A program made the position numbers and the translations under genes. Positions 1-5,740 of a stretch of DNA of 22,460 nucleotides are shown here, one piece after another. The notes beneath the pieces are model-generated. The model made no database searches, was not told the origin of the DNA, and saw nothing but the letters and a program-made list of their open reading frames with translations. How positions within the stretch are numbered: position 1 is the first letter of the stretch; each line of letters starts with the position of its first letter. The stretch is from the NCBI GenBank assembly GCA_002422865.1, contig DITN01000073.1, positions 13,566 to 36,025 of the forward strand, in the 5' to 3' direction. Source of the stretch: Bacteroidetes bacterium UBA6183. GTDB taxonomy: Bacteria; Bacteroidota; Bacteroidia; UKL13-3.

Positions 1-2067
1 GTTTTTATAAGCAAGGGGTTTTTGGTGCGAGCCATAAAAGTGCTGGCGTAAAATCGGGTAAAGCGTTTCGTTTATTAGGGTTGATTTTCCACTACCACTC
101 ACTCCGGTTACGGCTATAAAAGTACCGAGTGGAAAATCGACAGAAACATTTTTTAAATTATTTCCTGTTGCTCCTTTTAATGATAAGGTTTTACCATTTC
201 CTTTTCTGCGGGCTTTCGGAACTTCAATTTCTTTTTTACCATTTAAGTATTGTGCAGTAACCGAATCTGATTTTAAAATATCAGCCCAACTCCCTTGTGC
301 TGCTATATGGCCACCATGAACGCCTGCACCATAACCTATGTCAAGTATGTAATCGCTTTCGGCCATCATATCTTTGTCGTGCTCAACAACAATTACACTG
401 TTTCCTACATCACGTAACTCTTTAAGAGAGTTTATTAATCGGTTATTATCGCGCTGATGAAGCCCAATGCTTGGCTCATCTAAAATATACAAAACACCCA
501 CCAACTGAGAACCAATTTGTGTGGCCAAACGTATACGTTGTGCCTCACCACCACTTAAAGTTCTTGAAGGAGAATTTAAGGTTAAATAATCAATACCAAC
601 ACCAAGCAAAAACTTAATGCGGTTACGAATTTCTTTTAAAATTTCGGCTGCAATGGTTTGTTGTTTTTTATCCAGGTGTTTTTCAATGCTACCGAACCAC
701 TCGCCAAGTGCTGTGATTTCTAAAGCAGCAAGTTCGCTTATGTTTTTATCACCAATTTTATAATGCAACGATTCTTTCTTTAGCCTTGCCCCACCACATT
801 CAGGGCAGGCATCAATGGTCATAAACTCTTCGGCCCACTTCACAACAGAGTCACTGCTTTTTTCATGATAATGGCGTGTAATAAATGGTATTAAGCCTTC
901 CCATGTTGCAGTATAGTTTTGGGTATAACCACTGTTGTATTGATAAGGAATAACCAATGGTTCATCGCTGCCATGTAAAATAACATCAAGTGCTTCACGA
1001 CTTATTTTTTCAATCGGATCGGCAAAACTAAATTTGTGTTTTTTTGCCAATTCGCGCAGTTGCATAAAAGTCCAATTGTCTCTTGGTTCACCCAGTGGAG
1101 TAATGGCCCCCTTATTAATGCTTAGTTTTTTATCGGGAATAATGTTGTTTTCGTCAAGTGTGCTTACAACACCAAGTCCATCGCATTTTGGGCAGGCACC
1201 ATAAGGTGAATTAAATGAGAATGTGTTTGGTTGTGGTTCATCATAACTAATGCCACTTTTAGGGTCCATTAAAAACTTACTGAAGTGATAAGCTTTTTCT
1301 TGTTTGCCATCACCAACCAAAAGCACCAAAGTTCCTTTACCCATTTTAAGGGCACTTTTAACGCTTTCGTTAATTCTAAACCGGTTGTCTTTTTTTGCAT
1401 CAACCCGATCTATTAACACCTCAATGTCGTGAATTTTGTAACGGTCGGCTTGCATTTTAGGTGTTATGTCTTTCACCTCACCATCAAGCCTAACTTTGGT
1501 AAAGCCTTGCTTGCGAATTTGCTCAAACAACTCACGGTAATGTCCTTTTCTTCCTTTAACCAACGGAGCTAATATGGCAATTTTACTTCCTTCAAACTGC
1601 TGTATAATGCCCGATACAATTTGCTCTTCGGTCATTTTTACCATCTTTTCACCACTTACATAACTGTATGCATCAGCTGCTCTAGCGTAAAGCAAACGCA
1701 TAAAGTCGTAAATTTCGGTAATGGTACCAACGGTAGAACGTGGGTTTTTATTTACTGTTTTTTGTTCGATAGAAATTACGGGAGAAAGGCCATTTATTTT
1801 ATCTACATCAGGGCGCTCCATATTACCAATAAATTGGCGTGCGTAAGCACTGAAACTTTCCATGTACCTGCGTTGACCTTCAGCAAAAATGGTATCAAAT
1901 GCCAATGATGATTTGCCACTACCACTTAAACCCGTAATGGTAACTAATTTATTGCGCGGAATGCGAACATCAATATTCTTAAGATTATGCTCTCTTGCGC
2001 CAAGTACTTCAATATATTCTTCTTCGTTAATCGAATCAACAGACTCGGATTTTTTTGTTTTTGCCAT
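1..2067 (-). CDS. uvrA: UvrA, excinuclease ABC subunit A (C-terminus cut by window edge)
   Basis: DNA-damage recognition ATPase of nucleotide excision repair; the UvrA dimer loads UvrB at lesions. The frame is open from ATG at 2067 to base 1, giving 689 of the family's roughly 940 residues. Visible are the first Walker A (GLSGSGKSS, residues 46-54), a zinc-finger half CPKCDGLG (C292, C295), a CPECGG pair (C421, C424), the ABC signature LSGGEAQRIRLATQIGS (from about 504) with the following LDEPSIGLH Walker B, and the second Walker A GVSGSGKST (655-663). The second zinc-module region and second signature lie beyond the window. The start follows a short basic leader (MAKTKKSESV) with no in-frame ATG nearer the conserved EVLGAREHNL block. 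One oddity is that the first zinc module lacks its first Cys pair: the position reads PKSGISYDEP (about 268-278). It is divergent from the gene at 2168, sharing a 100-bp spacer. Confidence 0.97.
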   Translation of the reverse strand, partial: MAKTKKSESVDSINEEEYIEVLGAREHNLKNIDVRIPRNKLVTITGLSGSGKSSLAFDTIFAEGQRRYMESFSAYARQFIGNMERPDVDKINGLSPVISIEQKTVNKNPRSTVGTITEIYDFMRLLYARAADAYSYVSGEKMVKMTEEQIVSGIIQQFEGSKIAILAPLVKGRKGHYRELFEQIRKQGFTKVRLDGEVKDITPKMQADRYKIHDIEVLIDRVDAKKDNRFRINESVKSALKMGKGTLVLLVGDGKQEKAYHFSKFLMDPKSGISYDEPQPNTFSFNSPYGACPKCDGLGVVSTLDENNIIPDKKLSINKGAITPLGEPRDNWTFMQLRELAKKHKFSFADPIEKISREALDVILHGSDEPLVIPYQYNSGYTQNYTATWEGLIPFITRHYHEKSSDSVVKWAEEFMTIDACPECGGARLKKESLHYKIGDKNISELAALEITALGEWFGSIEKHLDKKQQTIAAEILKEIRNRIKFLLGVGIDYLTLNSPSRTLSGGEAQRIRLATQIGSQLVGVLYILDEPSIGLHQRDNNRLINSLKELRDVGNSVIVVEHDKDMMAESDYILDIGYGAGVHGGHIAAQGSWADILKSDSVTAQYLNGKKEIEVPKARRKGNGKTLSLKGATGNNLKNVSVDFPLGTFIAVTGVSGSGKSTLINETLYPILRQHFYGSHQKPLAYKN

Positions 2068-2167
2068 GAAAGTTAATAAGCCAATAAATACAGCTGTATA
2101 ATTAACCACGAAAGTAAGGTTATTGTTTGAGGTGTAAAAGACTTAATAATTAAGTTATTTTAGCGGC

Positions 2168-3109
2168 ATGAATAATAACTTTGGCATTGCGGTGCATGGT
2201 GGGGCAGGCACTATTTTACGTAGTTTAATGACGCCCGAAAAGGAAGCTTTGTACATTAAAGGTTTGCAAGAAGCCATTGATGCCGGAAACAAAATTTTAA
2301 GCAGCGGTGGTTCAAGTATTGATGCTGTTGAGGCAGCGGTTGTGGCCTTAGAAAATTTTCCATTATTTAACGCAGGTAAAGGAGCTGTTTTTACCAACAA
2401 AGGCACACACGAAATGGATGCCAGTATTATGGATGGTAAAACCTTAGAGGCTGGTGCTGTAAGTGGTATAAGCAATGTGCAAAATCCTGTAGCCTTGGCA
2501 CGTGTAATTAAAGAAAAAAGCGGACATGTTTTTTTATGTGGAAACGAAGCGGAAACTTTTGCCAAATTGATGCAATTACCCATGCAACCGGATGATTATT
2601 TTTATGAGGAAAGTAGATATAAACAATGGCAAGAAGTAAAAGATAGTGATGGTTACCAATTGGATCACACGGTAAATAGTGGCGAAGGAAAAAAGTTTGG
2701 AACTGTTGGTGCTGTTGCTTTAGATAAAAACGGCAATATTGCCGCTGCAACATCAACCGGGGGCATGACCAACAAACGTTTTGGAAGGGTAGGAGATAGC
2801 CCCATTATTGGAGCCGGAACTTATGCCAATAACAATACTTGTGCAGTAAGTTGTACCGGACATGGTGAGTATTTTATACGTGCAGTTGTTGCCTATGATA
2901 TAAGCTGCTTGATGGAATACAAAGGATACTCGTTAAAGCAAGCTTGCGATTATGTGGTAAAAGATAAATTGGTAAAATTTGGTGGCGAAGGAGGTTTAAT
3001 TGCCATTGATGTAGCAGGTAATATTGAGTTACCTTTTAACAGCGAAGGTATGTACCGTGGCTATAAAAAAGGCGATGCAGATGCAGTAATAAAAATATAC
3101 GAAGACTAA
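2168..3109 (+). CDS. iaaA: Isoaspartyl peptidase / plant-type L-asparaginase (Ntn-hydrolase)
   Basis: Cleaves beta-aspartyl (isoAsp) dipeptides and, more weakly, asparagine. The 313-residue precursor is expected to self-cleave before Thr179 (motif GTVGAVALD) into alpha and beta subunits; the new N-terminal Thr is the nucleophile. Other family signatures are the N-terminal IAVHGGAGT, the GDSPIIGAGTYA loop (R207 and D210 just before and in it, which bind the substrate alpha-groups in E. coli EcAIII) and CTGHGEYFIR (T230, G231). The numbering matches EcAIII almost exactly, and the length is normal. No signal peptide is visible, so it is probably cytoplasmic. Cyanophycinase and cyanophycin synthetase lie 1.6 and 2.6 kb downstream, so the likely substrate here is beta-Asp-Arg released from cyanophycin (inference; general isoAsp peptide clearance is the alternative). 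ATG 2168 has no Shine-Dalgarno sequence, as is usual in this phylum. Confidence 0.93.
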   Translation: MNNNFGIAVHGGAGTILRSLMTPEKEALYIKGLQEAIDAGNKILSSGGSSIDAVEAAVVALENFPLFNAGKGAVFTNKGTHEMDASIMDGKTLEAGAVSGISNVQNPVALARVIKEKSGHVFLCGNEAETFAKLMQLPMQPDDYFYEESRYKQWQEVKDSDGYQLDHTVNSGEGKKFGTVGAVALDKNGNIAAATSTGGMTNKRFGRVGDSPIIGAGTYANNNTCAVSCTGHGEYFIRAVVAYDISCLMEYKGYSLKQACDYVVKDKLVKFGGEGGLIAIDVAGNIELPFNSEGMYRGYKKGDADAVIKIYED

Positions 3110-3200
3110 CGATAATTTTAGTTAACAAGCCCTGAATGGGCGAAATCTAATTGCGATGAGCAACGCTTATCGCGTTAATGCCGATACTTAGTAAAGTCTC
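3110..3200 (+). repeat. Hairpin-forming sequence downstream of iaaA
   Basis: Two adjacent inverted repeats: GCCC-TGAAT-GGGC at 3129-3141 and GCGATGAGC-AAC-GCTTATCGC (9-bp stem, one G-U) just after it. Neither is followed by a T tract, so neither is a typical intrinsic terminator. The sequence resembles short structured motifs often found after genes in Bacteroidota, but the family cannot be proved from this single copy. The rest of the spacer to 3323 shows nothing recognisable. Confidence 0.35.
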
Positions 3201-3323
3201 ATTAAGATTTATATTTCTGAGTTATTTATCATTTGTCAATTCTCTGTAAAACAGGATAAAATTGCACATGAGTGGAGTGTTTATGCCACAAGCAAGTTAT
3301 GAATGGTACACTGCCTTATGCCA

Positions 3324-3857
3324 TTATTGCTCATTCCCATATTTGTCTAGCTTAATATCACCTTTTTCCTTGCTCCATTTGTAGGTTCTCACATGGTTAC
3401 TATATTTTTCATAATCGGTAAGTATACCTATGCTATCATAGTATTTGAAATCCCCATGTTTTAAACCATTTACGTAATGTTCATCTGATTTCACGATATA
3501 GTTTTTATGAAAGTATAAAACACGACCATTGCGCTTATTATTTTTGTCAAACGAAACCGACTCTAAATCTCCATTATCATAGAAAGATACAAACAACTCA
3601 TCGATTAACCCGTTATTATAATTGACCAGACATTCTATTGCTCCATTATCGTGATAAGTTTTTTCAACACCTTGTCTTTTCCATAATCGGTTATAAAATG
3701 CGTCAATATGAGGAGTGCCATTCGCTTTCTTTTCTAGATACCTACTGTAATTGTATTCACTACTCCCAAAAAGGGTTATTAAATAATATGTTACTAACCC
3801 TAATCCATAACCTACAAGTATCAAACGGATAGGTTTATAATTTCTTTTGTTGTTCAT
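3324..3857 (-). CDS. Hypothetical membrane-anchored protein with MORN-like (YwqK-type) repeats
   Basis: A 177-residue protein. A basic N-terminus (MNNKRNYKPIR) is followed by one hydrophobic segment, about residues 12-29 (LILVGYGLGLVTYYLITL), so the rest probably lies outside the inner membrane. From about residue 66 the sequence falls into short repeats with Y-x-D/N-G spacing (YHDNGAIECLVNYNNG, FYDNGDLESVSFDKN, YYDSIGILTDYEKY), the pattern of MORN_2 / YwqK-like repeats seen in many Bacteroidota surface proteins. No enzyme motif is visible. It stands alone on the minus strand between iaaA and the cphB region, with long non-coding DNA upstream. The function is unknown, and it may simply be an insertion in the cyanophycin locus. 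Start ATG 3857 immediately precedes the membrane anchor. Confidence 0.7.
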   Translation of the reverse strand: MNNKRNYKPIRLILVGYGLGLVTYYLITLFGSSEYNYSRYLEKKANGTPHIDAFYNRLWKRQGVEKTYHDNGAIECLVNYNNGLIDELFVSFYDNGDLESVSFDKNNKRNGRVLYFHKNYIVKSDEHYVNGLKHGDFKYYDSIGILTDYEKYSNHVRTYKWSKEKGDIKLDKYGNEQ

Positions 3858-4145
3858 ATGTTTTTACTTCAGCTGATGTAACATTTCCATCATAGTTATA
3901 ACCTTTTATGTGTTTATAATTTACACAACTAAAATAACTTTAATTTTAGAACAGAACAAACATATTAACAAAACACTATCAAGCATTGCTTAGTGGTTTT
4001 TTATTGCTCTTTATACTATAAGATAAAATTGTGCTAGTGATGAGAATTTACAATTTCTTTGTCACTTTTTGTGTGGGCAAATGTTAATTCAACGAGGCTA
4101 AAACTCAACTTAAAACAACGAGTTAAAAAGTAACCAAAAAGCCCA

Positions 4146-4229
4146 CCACGAATGCCAAATCCGACCTGATTCTTCGCACAAGCCAACCGCCCCTGGGTCC
4201 GAATCAGTCGTATTTCACACCATTCGTGG
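4146..4229. repeat. Nested inverted repeat (84 nt)
   Basis: The outer arms CCACGAATG (4146-4154) and CATTCGTGG (4221-4229) are perfectly complementary over 9 bp. Nested inside, CGACCTGATTC (4162-4172) pairs with GAATCAGTCG (4201-4210) with one bulged C. The loop is about 28 nt. No T tract follows, so it is not a terminator; it could be a structured RNA or the core of a small non-autonomous element. Confidence 0.6.
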
Positions 4230-4310
4230 ACACCTACCGCACTTGAATCATTCAAGCAGGTTTGATTGTTTTAACATTTAGTAAACACATGCTTGATCTC
4301 TGAACCTTGC

Positions 4311-4533
4311 TTGAAGGATTCCATACGGCACATGATATTTTTGCGTAACAAGTAAGTGCAGTTGTATCCGCGTTGGGCTTAGTAAGCAATCCGGAAATGA
4401 AGCACAGCGAAATGGCTTGGATTGCGTGGCATACAACAAGCTTAACTTGTAGCGAAAATATCATAAGCCTTGAATTTTTTGCTAACTTTTTGTTTCAAGA
4501 CAAAAAGTTAGGCGGTTTGGGGTGCAACCCCAA
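4311..4533 (+). repeat. Dispersed structured repeat, copy A
   Basis: Imperfect copy, in opposite orientation, of the element at 13686-13896. Shared blocks in the same order are GAAGGATTC, AGTAAGCAATCC, TGGCTTGGATTGCG, TAAGCCTTGA and ACTTTTT. Three hairpins are predicted: GCAATCC...GGATTGC; CTAACTTTTTGT-TTCAAG-ACAAAAAGTTAG (4482-4511); and TTGGGGT-GCA-ACCCCAA (4517-4533). The stems differ from copy B by compensatory changes while the six-base loop is nearly constant. Confidence 0.75.
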
Positions 4534-4644
4534 GAAAACAAAGAAAAGCGTAGTTTTTTTGTTTTACTACACTGACAAAATAAATGTAATAATCTCTGAA
4601 ATGACAAAACATAAACTCGATCTTTAAGACGCATCGCACCAATA

Positions 4645-4681
4645 AAAAAGGAGGCTATCTTTTGCAGGTAGCCTCCTTTTT
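4645..4681. terminator. Bidirectional intrinsic terminator
   Basis: Stem GGAGGCTA (4650-4657) and TAGCCTCC (4669-4676), flanked by A-run and T-run, so a T tract follows the stem on either strand. It lies 16 nt beyond the cphB stop codon and would end cphB transcription. Confidence 0.9.
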
Positions 4682-4697
4682 GTTGAAATATTTCTTT

Positions 4698-5567
4698 TTA
4701 TACTGTTGCCGTTTCGTTGGCAATAAATTTTCGTTCTTTAAGTAAATATCGGTTACCTCTAACCATTATACTCACACGTAAATTATCTAATGCGATGGGT
4801 TCACCCATGCCAACTTCGGTGATGTTGGTGTGGCGTATGTCTCGGCCATCAACAATAACCACAGCACCACTTCCCACTACTTCAAGGCTGTTACCTCCGG
4901 TTACTATAACGCCTGTATCCTCACCCAAACCAATACCTGTGCATTGCGGGTTGCTGGCTACAGCTTGTGCTAAACGGTTAAAACGTCCGCGTTTATCAAA
5001 ATGCGAGTCGATAATTACATTACCCATAAAAGCCAAACCTGTGGTAATTTTAACCTCACCTTTTAAGTGGGCCAACTCGCTTTTACCTTGATAAATCATG
5101 GTATTACTCATGGCCATTGCACCTGCACTTGTACCTGCAATTACAAAACCTTCTTCGTTAAAATACCTGTCATGAAGTACGTTGTATATTTCGGTTCCAC
5201 CAAAAATAGAAGTTAACCTAAGTTGGTCGCCACCGCTAAACATAATACCATCTGCATTTTTAACACGGTTTATAAACTCTTCTTCAAAAACATCTTCACG
5301 TTTTCTAATGTCTATTACACCAATGTTTTTACAGCCTATTTTGCCAAATGCATCTAAGTAGTTTTCGCCAACTTCAACCGGAATAGAAGATGCAGTAGTA
5401 ATAACTTCTATGCGTTTTTCAACACCACCAACCTCATCAATAAAACGCTTTAAAATGCCGAGTTCAAAGAAATTTAAGCGGTTACGCTGAATAAACCCCT
5501 GTTCTAAATCAGTTCCTTTGTCTTCTGCCCCCCCCACCGAAATCAGCTTTCCTTTAGGTAATTCCAA
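4698..5567 (-). CDS. cphB: Cyanophycinase (peptidase family S51)
   Basis: Exopeptidase that degrades cyanophycin to beta-Asp-Arg dipeptides. The 289-residue length is normal for intracellular CphB, and no signal peptide is visible. Family motifs are VGGAEDKG (residues 11-18), the oxyanion-region FSGGDQ (110-115), the nucleophile elbow AGTSAGAMAMS with Ser147, and DSHFDKRGR (187-195) carrying the probable catalytic His189. The start is unusual: the frame opens with TTG (5567-5565); an in-frame TAA lies four codons upstream and no ATG fits the conserved N-terminus (LPKGKLISVGG). Codons 11-14 contain a run of eight G. A canonical promoter lies upstream. It is divergent from cphA with a 173-bp spacer and is followed by a strong terminator, so it is a single-gene unit. 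Confidence 0.95.
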   Translation of the reverse strand: MELPKGKLISVGGAEDKGTDLEQGFIQRNRLNFFELGILKRFIDEVGGVEKRIEVITTASSIPVEVGENYLDAFGKIGCKNIGVIDIRKREDVFEEEFINRVKNADGIMFSGGDQLRLTSIFGGTEIYNVLHDRYFNEEGFVIAGTSAGAMAMSNTMIYQGKSELAHLKGEVKITTGLAFMGNVIIDSHFDKRGRFNRLAQAVASNPQCTGIGLGEDTGVIVTGGNSLEVVGSGAVVIVDGRDIRHTNITEVGMGEPIALDNLRVSIMVRGNRYLLKERKFIANETATV

Positions 5568-5594
5568 AACAATGTTAATTTAAAAGTGAAGCGG

Positions 5595-5624
5595 CAAAGA
5601 TAAACGCATGCCTTTGTTAGACAA
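5595..5624 (-). promoter_or_regulatory. cphB promoter
   Basis: On the minus strand, TTG (5624-5622), a 19-nt spacer, then TATCTTTG (5602-5595), which fully matches the Bacteroidota -33/-7 consensus (TTG, TAnnTTTG). The predicted transcript start leaves a leader of roughly 20 nt before the TTG start codon. Confidence 0.75.
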
Positions 5625-5634
5625 TTTTATTTTC

Positions 5635-5740
5635 CACTTAAATCACTTAAACCGACCACAAAAAGATACCATTAGTTATTTCAAGTTTTTTATGTAAACT
5701 GCATGTAATTAAAATTATCCCAATCCTTATACGTTTTGTT
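5635..5740 (+). promoter_or_regulatory. cphA upstream region with short direct repeats
   Basis: No clean promoter match was found for cphA. Two direct repeats are visible: CACTTAAA twice in tandem near 5636, and ATGTAA at 5692-5697 and 5703-5708, an 11-bp period that places both on the same face of the helix. These could bind a regulator of cyanophycin synthesis; this is inference only. Confidence 0.3.

Larger units (their letters stand above)
3858..4640. other. Non-coding, repeat-rich intergenic region
   Basis: There is no convincing gene in about 780 bases; the short open frames here have no protein-like composition and coincide with repeats. The region holds a nested inverted repeat (4146-4229), a small hairpin CTTGAA-TCA-TTCAAG (4242-4256) and a 223-bp dispersed repeat (4311-4533). 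An open stretch of about 34 codons in another frame (about 3845-3950, minus) overlaps the start of the 3324 gene but has no start codon. Confidence 0.7.

Noticed and set aside
1621..2101. Plus-strand open frames of 95 and 70 codons
   Set aside because: They lie antisense to the conserved Walker A region of uvrA.
3845..3950. Open stretch of about 34 codons upstream of and overlapping the MORN-like gene (minus strand), reading like a lipoprotein end
   Set aside because: It has no start codon and an immediate upstream stop; too short to claim a gene remnant.
4034..4627. Three overlapping open frames of 70-84 codons on both strands
   Set aside because: They fall in the palindromic and dispersed-repeat region, have no protein-like composition, and their translation is explained by the repeats.
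5730..5738. TACGTTTTG as the cphA -7 promoter box
   Set aside because: It ends only 2 nt before the ATG, so the transcript start would fall inside the coding sequence; no matching -33 element was found.
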